A stretch of 64,000 nucleotides of DNA, taken from positions 1-64,000 of the forward strand of contig NZ_VEED01000006.1 of NCBI RefSeq assembly GCF_007678255.1, in the 5' to 3' direction. The stretch comes from Bacillus sp. X1(2014). GTDB lineage: Bacteria > Bacillota > Bacilli > Bacillales_B > DSM-18226. Of this stretch, positions 7,742-17,101 are shown one piece after another (position 1 is the stretch's first letter; each line of letters begins with the position of its first letter). The position numbers were made by a program, and so were the translations under genes. The notes beneath the pieces are model-generated. The model was not told the origin of the DNA and did no database searches. It saw only the letters and a list, made by a program, of their open reading frames with translations.

Positions 7742-8509
7742 ATGGAAACTGGTATCGGAAACTTTATGAAAAGAAAATTGATTGCAACAAGTGTTTCCAC
7801 TATTGTTACGACGGGACTGTTATTGTTTTTCAGCATTCAAGATAGTCCTGAAGGAGTATATAATCAAGGAAATCAATTCATTGGTTGGTTTTTATTTTTT
7901 TTAATTTATATTGGAGTTATTGTCCTCATTTACGGAAATCTGGTGTCTATTGGAGTAGCGTATATCCAAAGAAAGTGGTTTAGGCCGCAAGATTGGTTAT
8001 ATGTATTCATTGTTGGTGCATTTGGATCGGTAATCGGAGTAGTTCTAGAAGAGAAGACATTTACCTATTATGGTATGCTAGCTGCATTCCTGTATGCAGT
8101 GATTGATAAGTGGCTATATAAATGGGCGTCAAAGAACAAACGTGTGAAAATGCTTTTTCTTGTTCCACTTGCTTTCCTATTCATGGCTTGGGGATATTTA
8201 CAATTAATTTCTCCTCCATTTACAAAAGAAAGTGCCGTTGAATACGCCACTTCTGATTCTGAAGGTACTACCATAGAAAAATTCCCTAAAAAAATAGGAA
8301 AATGGGAAGGCACTATTGATGGATATCAAGTAAAAAGAGAAACGAGTGTCCAAGAAAAGGAAGATGAGGTTTATATGGTTACCTTTACGGAAAATTGGAG
8401 TAAGGGAAAGGTCAAAGGTTATTGGAGTTTATCTTATCAAGTAGAACCAGGATCTTCATCGCCTAGTGGCGAAAAAGGCACAATGCCACCATACTACGAA
8501 AACAATTAA
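7742..8509 (+). CDS. hypothetical membrane protein with extracytoplasmic C-terminal domain
   Basis: 255 residues. Hydrophobic segments lie at about 14-30, 45-65, 80-95, 100-118 and 130-150. They are followed by a soluble C-terminal part (about 160-255) that begins SAVEYATSDSEG and has alternating charged and aromatic residues as in a small beta domain. GGGGGT lies 4 nt before the ATG. I do not recognise the family. It converges with the sortase unit. Confidence 0.6.
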   Translation: METGIGNFMKRKLIATSVSTIVTTGLLLFFSIQDSPEGVYNQGNQFIGWFLFFLIYIGVIVLIYGNLVSIGVAYIQRKWFRPQDWLYVFIVGAFGSVIGVVLEEKTFTYYGMLAAFLYAVIDKWLYKWASKNKRVKMLFLVPLAFLFMAWGYLQLISPPFTKESAVEYATSDSEGTTIEKFPKKIGKWEGTIDGYQVKRETSVQEKEDEVYMVTFTENWSKGKVKGYWSLSYQVEPGSSSPSGEKGTMPPYYENN

Positions 8510-8528
8510 TTCGAACCTTATACAAAAA

Positions 8529-8555
8529 ATCAATCCTTACTTAGTAAGGATTGAT
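8529..8555 (-). terminator. terminator of the sortase operon
   Basis: A perfect 12-bp stem ATCAATCCTTAC / GTAAGGATTGAT with a 3-nt loop. The T run follows on the minus strand. It probably also stops the convergent plus-strand gene. Confidence 0.85.
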
Positions 8556-8567
8556 CCATTTAAAATC

Positions 8568-9164
8568 CTAGTTAGAGCTAATTAAATCTGCGATTAAAAT
8601 ATAGCGCTGCGGTGCGTTTCCAATGTATGAAAATGGATAACAGGTCGTAACCGTCAGAGTTGCCCTCGGTTTAGGGACAATCACGGTCCGATCATCGGCA
8701 TCAACAATTCGTGTTCTTCTTACTTTATAGGTAAACTTGCCCGCAGATGTCCTTACTATGAACAAATCGCCTTTTCCGATTTTTCCCAGCTGTCTAAACA
8801 CCGTATCCCTGTGTCCTGAAAGAACGGAATTATCCTTTTCACCAGGCAGCACGCTACCTGCAAAATGGCCGACTCCTTTTTCCAGTTCATCTTCATTTGC
8901 CCCATGAAAAATCGGCAAGGTCTTAGAAAGCTTCGGGATTTCAAGATCTCCAATCCGATCCCCTATGTTGTAACGGACTGAATAAAGAGACTTCGAACCA
9001 ACTTTTTCTTGTACTACTTTGGGTGCTATTTTTTCCTGTTTAGGTTGGAATTGACCCTCATTTGTTTTTTGAAAAAAGGGCTTGATGTTTGATAACACCA
9101 TCCCTAATCCTACAAGGACTAGGAAGATGCTCATCCACTTTCGAGCCGGAATTTTCCTTTCCAT
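8568..9164 (-). CDS. class D sortase
   Basis: 198 residues: an N-terminal membrane anchor (about 10-28), a linker, then the sortase beta-barrel. The catalytic triad is visible as His118 (SGHRD), Cys175 (TVTTCYPF) and Arg187 (APQRYIL). Sortases cut the sorting motif of secreted proteins and link them to peptidoglycan; class D enzymes of bacilli often use LPNTA. The ATG overlaps the stop of the upstream gene by one base (TAATG), so the two are translationally coupled. That upstream gene encodes a protein ending in LPNTA, its evident substrate. A longer frame start at 9236 only reads through the neighbour. Confidence 0.93.
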   Translation of the reverse strand: MERKIPARKWMSIFLVLVGLGMVLSNIKPFFQKTNEGQFQPKQEKIAPKVVQEKVGSKSLYSVRYNIGDRIGDLEIPKLSKTLPIFHGANEDELEKGVGHFAGSVLPGEKDNSVLSGHRDTVFRQLGKIGKGDLFIVRTSAGKFTYKVRRTRIVDADDRTVIVPKPRATLTVTTCYPFSYIGNAPQRYILIADLISSN

Positions 9165-10309
9165 TAGGCTTGCTCTTTCCTCTGACGGTAAAAAGCGGCA
9201 CCTACTAGAACCAATAATGAACCAACCAGTACCCACTCGATATAATGGCCAGCTGTATTTGGAAGTTTACCACCTTTAATCGTTCGTGGCTGCTTTTCCT
9301 TTGTGCTTTTTACAGCCGTTTCGATTTTTTTCACATCTTTAACCGTTTCATCTATTAATTCCGAATTAAGCATGTCTGCAGGGAATAATACATCTGCAAG
9401 AAACTTACCCTGATTATTATAAAGCTCAATTAACAAGCCATAACCTTGAGCATCCTTCATCTTGACAAGCTCATTCATAGTAACTGGTTTCTTTTTACTG
9501 TCTTTTACTAGATAAAACTTCGGCTTTAATTCAACGATGTTAAAGATTTCGTCTACAATGCTGGCCAACTCAACAGCCTGTTCAGTTGTAAGCTCGCTGG
9601 CCGTTTCTAAATCAACAAATGGTTCAAGGCGATTCTGAAATGATGCCATTTTTTCTTGAACCATCGCTTCATCTAGTTTGAGGCTTTCAAAATGGGCCAT
9701 CATTGCCATGACTTCGGTTTCTGTAATACCTATTTCGGAAACAATATCCTCTATTCCATTTCCGCCCAAATACAAAGCTACCGCCATATCCAAATCTTCA
9801 ATCGTTTCATAATTGTCCAGTGAATCATCATTTTTTTTCAATAAATCCTTCAATTCCTGAAGGGTCAAATCATAATCTCCAAGCAGTTCCTTGAGGTTTT
9901 CATCTGTAATCGGGGTGCCAGTTTCTTCTGTATAGTAAAAAACAGTATCATCAAGGGCATATATATATCGAAAGACATCCCTAATATTTTCACCTTTTTC
10001 CATTTCCCCGTTTTCAATAAGGAAATCAACAAGGTCTGCTTCATTTTGAAACTCGTATTCTTTTATTAATTCCTGTAGATTTTCTTCTGTAATTGGCTCA
10101 CCTAGTGTTTCTTTTAATTCATCAATCGTAGAAAAATCTTTCAAGCTCATATCATAGTAATATTCCAGATAGGAGTCTAGATCTTCTTCTGTCCACTTCG
10201 TTTCGGTTAAAAATGCATTTAACTCATCTGGTGCGACTGCATTACCAACAGCTGGAAAACAGCCAAACAGAAGGACGACTGCCAATAAAATCCTTTGAAA
10301 TTTCTTCAC
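9164..10309 (-). CDS. processed acidic surface protein with LPNTA sorting signal
   Basis: 381 residues. There is a signal peptide (1-25, ending VGNAVA), then a long, very acidic body rich in Glu and Asp with a repeated PIT-EN-L-L-EYE type helical motif (for example near 72, 133). A C-terminal sorting signal follows: LPNTA at 349-353, a membrane segment and a basic tail RQRKEQA. It matches the family known as processed acidic surface proteins of bacilli, which occur beside a class D sortase as here. It is exported and then anchored to the wall. Its ligand or job on the surface is unknown. Confidence 0.88.
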   Translation of the reverse strand: MKKFQRILLAVVLLFGCFPAVGNAVAPDELNAFLTETKWTEEDLDSYLEYYYDMSLKDFSTIDELKETLGEPITEENLQELIKEYEFQNEADLVDFLIENGEMEKGENIRDVFRYIYALDDTVFYYTEETGTPITDENLKELLGDYDLTLQELKDLLKKNDDSLDNYETIEDLDMAVALYLGGNGIEDIVSEIGITETEVMAMMAHFESLKLDEAMVQEKMASFQNRLEPFVDLETASELTTEQAVELASIVDEIFNIVELKPKFYLVKDSKKKPVTMNELVKMKDAQGYGLLIELYNNQGKFLADVLFPADMLNSELIDETVKDVKKIETAVKSTKEKQPRTIKGGKLPNTAGHYIEWVLVGSLLVLVGAAFYRQRKEQA

Positions 10310-10606
10310 TTTTTATTTCCCCCTATATTTTTTAGAAAAAAAGTGTTCCAACTATGTATTTTAGAGGAAAGATGAGGAAAGATATAGTGTTATATTTATG
10401 AAAATAACTTTGGTGTATCCTTTTTTTGTTTTATCTGCCACTAGCCTATTCTTCCAAAAAAACACAAAAAAATCCAGGCGTTCAATCCTGGATCAAGTCA
10501 TTATTTTTCCCTCTTAAGCTACTTGTTTCATAAAAACCCCGTCATTTTTATAACTATTTTACAATTTCTTCATTTGGCGAATCTAGCATTTAATAATTTT
10601 TATCCG
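10310..10606. other. intergenic region
   Basis: About 300 bp holding the promoter region of the surface protein/sortase operon and the terminator at 10456-10493. I see no further gene. Confidence 0.5.
10456..10493 (-). terminator. terminator downstream of the MBL-fold gene
   Basis: ATCCAGG - CGTTCAAT - CCTGGAT with a strong T tract on the minus strand. The same stem sequence is used by the terminator at 45591-45620. Confidence 0.75.
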
Positions 10607-11563
10607 CTATTTAGTGATTAATTCATAAACCTTTTTCAAGTTTTCTTTAAAATATGTAGTGAAGTACCAATCTTGATACGCTTTTGGCACTAAAATATCA
10701 TCAATGCTTCTCTTACATTGGACGGCTTCCGCAACCATTGCCATTATATCGTTTATGTAACCCTTCACCTCATGAAGATCTTTCATTGTGCACACTTCGC
10801 CATGCCCCGGTATGATTTTAAGAATATCCAGTTGTTCGACCCGCTCTAAAATAGTTAGCCATTCCTGTGGATTTGCATTAAACATGACTGGATGATGCTT
10901 CGAAAGCACGAGATCCCCCATTACAGCCATTTTTTCTTCAGGCAAGTACACAAATGCGTCACTTAGAGTATGACCTCCACCATACGTGATAAGCTGCACG
11001 GTCCGCTCACTACCGTAAATCCTCATCTGTTGATCAAAAGTGATTGTTGGTAGTGTATATTCCAATTTGGGAAGTATTTTCATGTACTCACGATCACTCG
11101 CAACTTCCCATTGCATTTCCATTTTTAGCTTTTCATCGGTCTCTTGTTGTAATTTCTCCTCGAATGCATCGATTGCCTGATATATCGGTTCCGGGTTTGC
11201 CAACTGCTGGCGTAACCTGTTCTGTCCAACTGTAGCCATAATTTCACGTGTAGTAGCTGTAGAAATTATTTGTGCGTTGGGGCTAAACACTTGATTTCCG
11301 CTTGTATGGTCACTGTGCCAATGTGTGTTGATGACATAGGATACGGAATTTCCAGTGAGGTGTATAGCAGCGGCCTGCAAATCCTCCGCAGCCTGTATAG
11401 TTGTGAAGGTATCGACCACAAGCGTTGAATCCCCTAGATCAATGATGGCTGCATTCCCTAGAGAACCTGTTCCAGGAATAGAGATTGCGGCAAATACCCC
11501 TTCAGCAACTTCATTCAGCCGAAAATGTTTCGATCCCTTGAATGTTTCCAATCTTTTTTTCAT
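10607..11563 (-). CDS. MBL-fold (metallo-beta-lactamase superfamily) hydrolase
   Basis: 318 residues with the zinc motif HWHSDH at 81-86, a downstream glycine-rich GGGHTLSD motif, MGDLV and the late IPGHGE motif, which together supply the ligands of a binuclear zinc site. An extra helical segment (about 110-165) sits between the first and second metal motifs. The substrate cannot be read from sequence; the superfamily includes lactonases, thioesterases and glyoxalase-type enzymes. No signal peptide is present, so it acts in the cytosol. It is a single-gene unit divergent from the DUF421 gene. Confidence 0.85.
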   Translation of the reverse strand: MKKRLETFKGSKHFRLNEVAEGVFAAISIPGTGSLGNAAIIDLGDSTLVVDTFTTIQAAEDLQAAAIHLTGNSVSYVINTHWHSDHTSGNQVFSPNAQIISTATTREIMATVGQNRLRQQLANPEPIYQAIDAFEEKLQQETDEKLKMEMQWEVASDREYMKILPKLEYTLPTITFDQQMRIYGSERTVQLITYGGGHTLSDAFVYLPEEKMAVMGDLVLSKHHPVMFNANPQEWLTILERVEQLDILKIIPGHGEVCTMKDLHEVKGYINDIMAMVAEAVQCKRSIDDILVPKAYQDWYFTTYFKENLKKVYELITK

Positions 11564-11759
11564 TCGTTATCACTCCTCCCAAAGATTAGACGATTTTATA
11601 ATAGTGAAGTTTCACCGAGACCATCTGAACACACGAACCTCTATATAAAAACAATAACTATCCCTACGGTCACCGAACAACATAACATTTCTAAGTTTAT
11701 TCCTGCTTAGACTAGGGATAATGGTAGTAAGGATTAAGGGAGGAGGCTAGTACTAAAAC

Positions 11760-12482
11760 GTGACATTTTTAAATGATTATTTATGGACACCTTTTATGGT
11801 GTTTTCTTTAGGCTTTTTATTGGTGAAATTTGCTGGAAAGAGGTCAGTTGCGCAAATGACGGCCTTCGACCTCATGTTTATACAGATTATGGGAACGGCC
11901 ATCACTGAACCCATTGTTTCCAAAAACAACTGGTCAGCTGCTTGGTATTCTTTTGCAATTGCTCTTTTATATATCATTTTATCGAGACTGGCATTAGTCA
12001 ACAAGTTGAAGTATTGGATTTCTCACAGCCCTACTGTTTTAATTCGGGGCGGCGATATTGACGAAAAGGGATTAGGAAGAGTTCGATTAACGGTGGATGA
12101 GCTTCAAGGTATCCTTCGAACCAAGGGATTTACCAGTATATTAGATGTGGAGATGGCGGTTATGGAGGAGTCTGGGCAGGTAAGCATCATCCCCAAGTCT
12201 GTTAAAAGACCCTTACAACCCAGCGATCTAAATCTTCAGCCTAGCCCTACCTTTATATCGATCCCATTAATAATGGACGGGGATATCATCCATCATAATT
12301 TAAAGTTCGTTCATAAAAATTTGAATTGGCTGTACTCTCAAATGATGAATCATCATCTCAGAGAAGAAGATCTACATAAAATTACATTAGCTACTTATAA
12401 TCAAAAAGGTAAAGTTGAGTTTGACATTATAAAAGACCGTGATAATAGTATTCATTCTTATAAACCTGGGAACGAGAACTAA
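11760..12482 (+). CDS. DUF421 membrane protein (YetF/YcaP type)
   Basis: 240 residues starting at GTG behind GGGAGGAGG. Three N-terminal membrane segments (about 8-23, 38-55, 60-78) contain the family signature KRSVAQMTAFDLM. They are followed by a cytoplasmic domain with PTVLIRGGDID and L-ELQGILRTKGF, typical of DUF421. A second DUF421 gene lies at 34074. B. subtilis has several paralogues (YetF, YkjA, YrbG), and YetF-type proteins are associated with spores; the biochemical role is not settled. Confidence 0.85.
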   Translation: MTFLNDYLWTPFMVFSLGFLLVKFAGKRSVAQMTAFDLMFIQIMGTAITEPIVSKNNWSAAWYSFAIALLYIILSRLALVNKLKYWISHSPTVLIRGGDIDEKGLGRVRLTVDELQGILRTKGFTSILDVEMAVMEESGQVSIIPKSVKRPLQPSDLNLQPSPTFISIPLIMDGDIIHHNLKFVHKNLNWLYSQMMNHHLREEDLHKITLATYNQKGKVEFDIIKDRDNSIHSYKPGNEN

Positions 12483-12496
12483 GCATGTAAAAACCA

Positions 12497-12532
12497 ACAG
12501 CGACAAGGTGGATTTCACTTGTCGCTGTTTTT
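12497..12532 (+). terminator. DUF421 gene terminator
   Basis: ACAGCGACAAG - GTGGATTTCA - CTTGTCGCTGT followed by T residues. Confidence 0.85.
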
Positions 12533-12572
12533 GTGGAACTAAGATAACCCGTTTTTATAGGTATCACGCAAT

Positions 12573-13076
12573 TTATTCGGTTAACCATTGATAAATTTCT
12601 AATGTGGTTTTCTCGATATTATTTTGCCCGCCCAAATAAAACAGTGGCGTTTCCTTTTTACTCAATTCCTTCATTATTTTTTTATAAAATGAATGGGCAA
12701 ATATCGTTGTATTAATAAAGACTGCATCGACTCTTTTGATCTTTGAAATATCTCTGTTCTTTTCATCAACTTCAAAAAATTCAATGGTCGGGAACACCTC
12801 TTTTAATTTTTGCTGCCAATTGAGGGAGCCGCCAATAATAATTATTTTCATAGAACGTATATACTCATTCATTGTATTTAAAGATGGAGCGTTATTATCT
12901 GTTTTTTCTTCCCGATAGACATAATTTCGAAGGGCATACACCTCTTCTGTATAATCATCCATATTTTCAATTTGCTGTTCTAATTGACGTATTTTGGTGT
13001 TAGCCTCACGAAGGGCCCGTGTTAAACCTTCCACTTCTTCCTGTTGTTTTAACCGACATGTTTTCTCACGCCTCAT
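12573..13076 (-). CDS. DUF2325-domain protein with N-terminal coiled coil
   Basis: 167 residues: a heptad-like coiled coil (about 10-50), then a Rossmann-like C-terminal domain beginning MKIIIIGGSLNWQQKL (about 76-167) of the DUF2325 type. An in-frame stop lies six codons upstream of the ATG and there is no good ribosome binding site. Many relatives are longer, so this may be an N-terminally truncated member. The function of the family is unknown. It is a single gene between two plus-strand genes. Confidence 0.6.
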   Translation of the reverse strand: MRREKTCRLKQQEEVEGLTRALREANTKIRQLEQQIENMDDYTEEVYALRNYVYREEKTDNNAPSLNTMNEYIRSMKIIIIGGSLNWQQKLKEVFPTIEFFEVDEKNRDISKIKRVDAVFINTTIFAHSFYKKIMKELSKKETPLFYLGGQNNIEKTTLEIYQWLTE

Positions 13077-13160
13077 TCGTTGGTTTACATTCTAGAAGGG
13101 ATCACTCAAATTAATCATGTATTGAGAAAAATTGTAATCTATGATTTTGTAAACCACAAT

Positions 13161-13210
13161 GACTTTTGTTAAGTTTCATTAAGTTTTTTTGAGTTTTGTT
13201 GAGTTTCGTT
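13161..13210. repeat. 10-bp tandem repeat with phased T tracts
   Basis: Five decamers of the type AAGTTTNNTT or GAGTTTTGTT follow each other without gaps, giving T tracts once per helical turn. It lies in the 330-bp gap upstream of the aldehyde dehydrogenase. T tracts in helical phase are expected to bend DNA. Confidence 0.8.
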
Positions 13211-13412
13211 AAGTTTTGTTGATATTTATCTATATATGGATAGTTTCGATGGTTAAATCAAGCGTAATTGACTGTTTATAGCGAATCTTATCAGAATTTT
13301 TATATAACTTATTGTTGTTTTTCATATTTTCATAGTGTTATCATTTTCCATGGAAACACTTCCCAGTCTATTCACTAAAGGAAAGAAAAACTTATATTTT
13401 AGGAGGAATTAT

Positions 13413-14897
13413 ATGACTCAATTAACAGTCGCTCTAAAAGAAAAGGTAGAAAAGTTCCTAAGTGGGAAGAAAAAATTATTTATTAATGGTGAATTTGTTG
13501 AAAGCAAGTCACAAAAAACTTTTGATACATATAACCCGGCAACCGGAGAGGTATTAGCATGTGTTTATGAAGCAGGTGCAGCAGATATTGACCTTGCTGT
13601 AAAAGCTGCACGTAAAGCATTTGATGAAGGTCCATGGTCGAAAATGAGCGCTGCTAATAGAAGCCGGCTTATGTACAAGCTTGCCGATTTGATGGAGGAA
13701 AACAGTGAGGAACTAGCCCAATTAGAGACTTTGGATAACGGCAAGCCCATTCGAGAAACAACTAATGCAGATATTCCTTTGGCAGTCGAGCATATGCGAT
13801 ATTATGCAGGCTGGTCTACGAAGATTGTTGGACAAACCATTCCTGTTAATGGACCATTCTTAAACTATACACGTCATGAAGCTGTGGGCGTAGTTGGGCA
13901 AATTATTCCTTGGAATTTCCCTCTATTAATGGCCATGTGGAAGCTCGGAGCTGCACTTGCAACTGGCTGTACCATTGTTCTAAAGCCAGCAGAGCAAACT
14001 CCACTATCAGCGCTTTACTTAGCTGAATTAATTCAGGAAGCCGGATTCCCAGAAGGTGTTGTCAACATCGTTCCTGGTTTTGGAGAAACGGCAGGTCAGC
14101 CGCTTGTTGACCATCCTTTAGTGGATAAAATTGCTTTTACTGGTTCTACTGAAGTCGGAAAATCGATCATGTCAAACGCCTCTAAAACATTGAAACGAGT
14201 AACACTTGAGCTTGGAGGAAAATCACCAAACATCATCCTTCCTGATGCTGATTTAACCAAGGCAATTCCAGGTGCGCTTAACGGTGTTATGTTCAACCAG
14301 GGTCAGGTTTGCTGTGCCGGTTCCCGCGTGTTCATTCAAAAGAAATACTTTGATAATGTGGTTGCTGATATGGCTTCACATGCTAAAACGATTAGACAAG
14401 GTGCCGGAATTCATGCGGATACAGAAATTGGACCGCTCGTTTCATCCGAGCAGCAAAACCGTGTCCTTAGCTATATTGAAAAGGGACTAAACGAAGGTGC
14501 ACAGCTTGTAGTGGGCGGTGATCGTCCTCAGGAGCAGGGTTACTTTGTCTCCCCTACTATTTTTGCCGATGTACGCGATGAAATGACGATTGCCAAGGAA
14601 GAAATCTTTGGACCTGTTATTTCCGCCATGCCATATGACGATTTGGATGAATTAATTAATCGTGCGAACAATAGCGAATATGGATTGGCAGCTGGCGTGT
14701 GGACACGCGATGTCGCTAATGCACATTATATTGCAAACAAGCTCCGCGCAGGAACTGTTTGGGTAAACTGCTACAATGCATTTGATGCTGCTTCACCGTT
14801 TGGCGGATATAAGCAATCCGGTATTGGGCGTGAAATGGGATCCTATGCCCTTAATAACTATACAGAAGTTAAGAGTGTCTGGATTTCAATGCAGTAA
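13413..14897 (+). CDS. dhaS: NAD(P)-dependent aldehyde dehydrogenase, DhaS-like
   Basis: 494 residues from the ATG behind AGGAGGAATTAT. It is a full-length ALDH. The cofactor-binding loop is IPWNFP (165-170), FTGSTEVG lies at 242-249, the general base is Glu266 (LELGGKSP) and the catalytic nucleophile Cys300 (GQVCCAGSR). Length and sequence type fit Bacillus DhaS (495 residues). It oxidises aldehydes to carboxylic acids; the physiological substrate is not evident. It is monocistronic with its own terminator. A longer frame start at 13335 lacks a ribosome binding site. Confidence 0.88.
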   Translation: MTQLTVALKEKVEKFLSGKKKLFINGEFVESKSQKTFDTYNPATGEVLACVYEAGAADIDLAVKAARKAFDEGPWSKMSAANRSRLMYKLADLMEENSEELAQLETLDNGKPIRETTNADIPLAVEHMRYYAGWSTKIVGQTIPVNGPFLNYTRHEAVGVVGQIIPWNFPLLMAMWKLGAALATGCTIVLKPAEQTPLSALYLAELIQEAGFPEGVVNIVPGFGETAGQPLVDHPLVDKIAFTGSTEVGKSIMSNASKTLKRVTLELGGKSPNIILPDADLTKAIPGALNGVMFNQGQVCCAGSRVFIQKKYFDNVVADMASHAKTIRQGAGIHADTEIGPLVSSEQQNRVLSYIEKGLNEGAQLVVGGDRPQEQGYFVSPTIFADVRDEMTIAKEEIFGPVISAMPYDDLDELINRANNSEYGLAAGVWTRDVANAHYIANKLRAGTVWVNCYNAFDAASPFGGYKQSGIGREMGSYALNNYTEVKSVWISMQ

Positions 14898-14918
14898 CAC
14901 CATGGTCCTTACTCATAG

Positions 14919-14957
14919 TGAGCTGCCCCCTTTGCTAATGCAAGGGGGTTCTCACTT
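14919..14957 (+). terminator. aldehyde dehydrogenase terminator
   Basis: GAGCTGCCCCCTTT-GCTAATGC-AAGGGGGTTCTC then CACTTTTC. The stem is strong and the T tract moderate. Confidence 0.75.
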
Positions 14958-15000
14958 TTCGAGGTCTAATGTTCTAGCACTGCTACTGAGCTTCAGGAAG

Positions 15001-17079
15001 CTATGATTTCTCCTCTTGTTTTTCAATTTTTATCGCGCATGCCTTAAACTCAGCTGTTCCGGCAAGTGGATCACTAGCAGGATTGGTTAATAGATTTGTA
15101 TTTGCCTGATCTGGAAAATGAAATGTCATAAATACTAATCCTCTTGGCTGCCTATTGCTTACTCTTATTTTCGTGATAATACTTCCTCTTCTGGAGCTTA
15201 CCCTGACCGGATCACCATCGTTAAATCCATATTGAGCTGCGTCATCTGGATGAATTTCTACCGCTTCCTCCGCATTCTTCACCTTCTTATAATTACTCGT
15301 TTGTACCCCAGTATTATAAAATTGGAGTCGGCGTCCTGTTGTCAGCATCAAAGGATATTCCTCATCTGGCACCTCCGCTGGCGGCTGGTAATGGGTAGGC
15401 ATAAATGTCGCTTTCATGCCTACATCTTTTGACCATAAGCGGCTATGGAGAAATAATGTGCCTGGATGATTTTTATCAGGACACGGCCATTGCAGACCTC
15501 CTTCTTCATCCATTCGCTTATACGTTACCCCGGCAAAATTAGGTGCTAGCAGGCGAATTTCCTCCCAAATTGCCTCCGCTGACTCGTACTTCCAGTTAGC
15601 GCCCATCTTATTAGCAATATCCTGCACGATCTCATGATCATGACGGGATATGCCCGGCCCTTTTAATGCAGGACGGACTCGTTGGATACGGCGTTCAGAA
15701 TTGATCATTGTCCCATCGTTTTCAGCCCATCCATTTGCTGGCAGAACTACATCAGCCAGCATCGCGGTCTTTGTCATCAAAATATCTTGAACTACTAAAA
15801 AATCAAGATTCTCAAAAATCTTCTGGATCCGATTTCCATCGGCATCTGATTGTACAGGATTTTCGCCAATCACATAAAGGTATTTAATTTCTTTCTTTTC
15901 CATTGCATCTAGCATTAATGTCTGATGTTTTCCCATCTTTTCAGGAACGGGTACACCCCATACTTGTTCATGGAGCTTCCTGCCTTCTGGATCATTGAAA
16001 TTCCAGCCGCCGACAAGGCGATTTGGCAATGCTCCCATATCTCCGCCGCCCTGTACATTATTTTGTCCACGCAACGGATTTAGACCAGAACCATATTTTC
16101 CAATATGACCGGTTAATAACGCTAAGTTAACCAGAGCAAAGACATTTTCCGTTCCGTTATGGTGTTCTGTTATGCCTAACGTCCAGCAAATCGTTGCTTT
16201 CTCAGCGGCAGCATACAGGCGGGCAATTTCGCGAATATCTTCAGCTGGTATACCCGTAATTTTTTCAGCATATTCCGGCGTATATTGCTGGACGGCTTCT
16301 TTATAAAGTTCAAATTGTTTCGTGGCATTTTTAATAAAATCCTTATGCACTAAATCCTCTTCAATAATGACATACCCCATCGCATTCGCAAGGGCAATAT
16401 CCGTTCCCACCCGAACAGGTAAATACTTATAAGCTAGCTTTACTTGATCGATTCGGCGAGGGTCGATCACAACCATTTTTGTACCATTTTTTATCCCGCG
16501 ACGCATATGATTAAAAATGATTGGGTGACATTCCTGGGTATTGCTTCCCCAAACAAGAATGACATCCGTATTTTCTAACTCATCATAGGACCCTGTTGCT
16601 GCACCCGTACCAAACACAGTCACCAGACCGGTGACACTAGGAGCATGTCACGTTCGGTTGCAGCTATCAATATTATTTGTGCCGATGACCGTACGCATAA
16701 ATTTGCCAACAAGATAGTTTAGCTCATTCGTCGATCTGGAAGAACTGAAGCAGCCAAATGCATCTGGCCCCTCCTTCTCTTTTAGGGCTGAAAATTTCTC
16801 AGCTATCAGTGTCAAGGCTTCATCCCAGCTAGCAGGCATAAGCTTTCCATTTTTTCGAATGAGTGGCTCTGTTAATCTTCTATCACTATGGATGTACTCC
16901 CAGCCGAGTGCACCCTTGACACAGGTTTCTCCATGACTTGATGGATTTTCTTTATGACCTTTCACTTTACTGATTTTTTCATTTTCCACCTCAACATCAA
17001 GACCACATCCAGTTCCACAGAAACTGCAAATGGTTTCAACACGTTTTACATGAGTTTCTATGACAATTCCCCCTCTCAA
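15001..17079 (-). CDS. fdhA: formate dehydrogenase alpha subunit, selenocysteine-containing
   Basis: Molybdopterin enzyme oxidising formate to CO2. The frame is open over 693 codons except for one TGA at 16648-16650 (codon 144). The context is SCNRT-U-HAPSVTGL, exactly where formate dehydrogenases carry the Mo/W-ligating Sec or Cys, next to the conserved His. A hairpin with a GGUCU loop follows (separate entry), so UGA is read as selenocysteine, giving 692 residues. The N-terminal [4Fe-4S] ligands are C18, C21, C25 and C53. The C-terminal molybdopterin dinucleotide-binding domain includes MLTTGRRLQFYNTG. The length resembles single-subunit FdhF-type enzymes. The start is uncertain: TTG at 17079 is the only ordinary start codon before the iron-sulfur motif. 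It lies 22 nt behind fdhD. Without SelABCD it would be a truncated, inactive gene. Confidence 0.9.
16619..16650 (-). promoter_or_regulatory. SECIS element for UGA readthrough in fdhA
   Basis: Directly after the in-frame UGA, 18 nt lead to a loop GGUCU closed by a perfect 6-bp stem (GUCACC/GGUGAC, 16619-16635). Bacterial SECIS elements sit inside the coding region right after UGA. They present a GGUC/U loop to SelB; in E. coli fdhF, as I recall it, the loop is also GGUCU at 18 nt. The stem is not needed to keep the protein sequence, since the codons allow many alternatives. Confidence 0.87.
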
Positions 17080-17101
17080 TTAACCTTGTTTTCTCGTAAA
17101 C

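Noticed and set aside
16623..16650. fdhA as two genes or a pseudogene
   Set aside because: Frame is continuous, the only stop is TGA at the Sec/Cys position and is followed by a SECIS-type hairpin; a single selenoprotein explains all.
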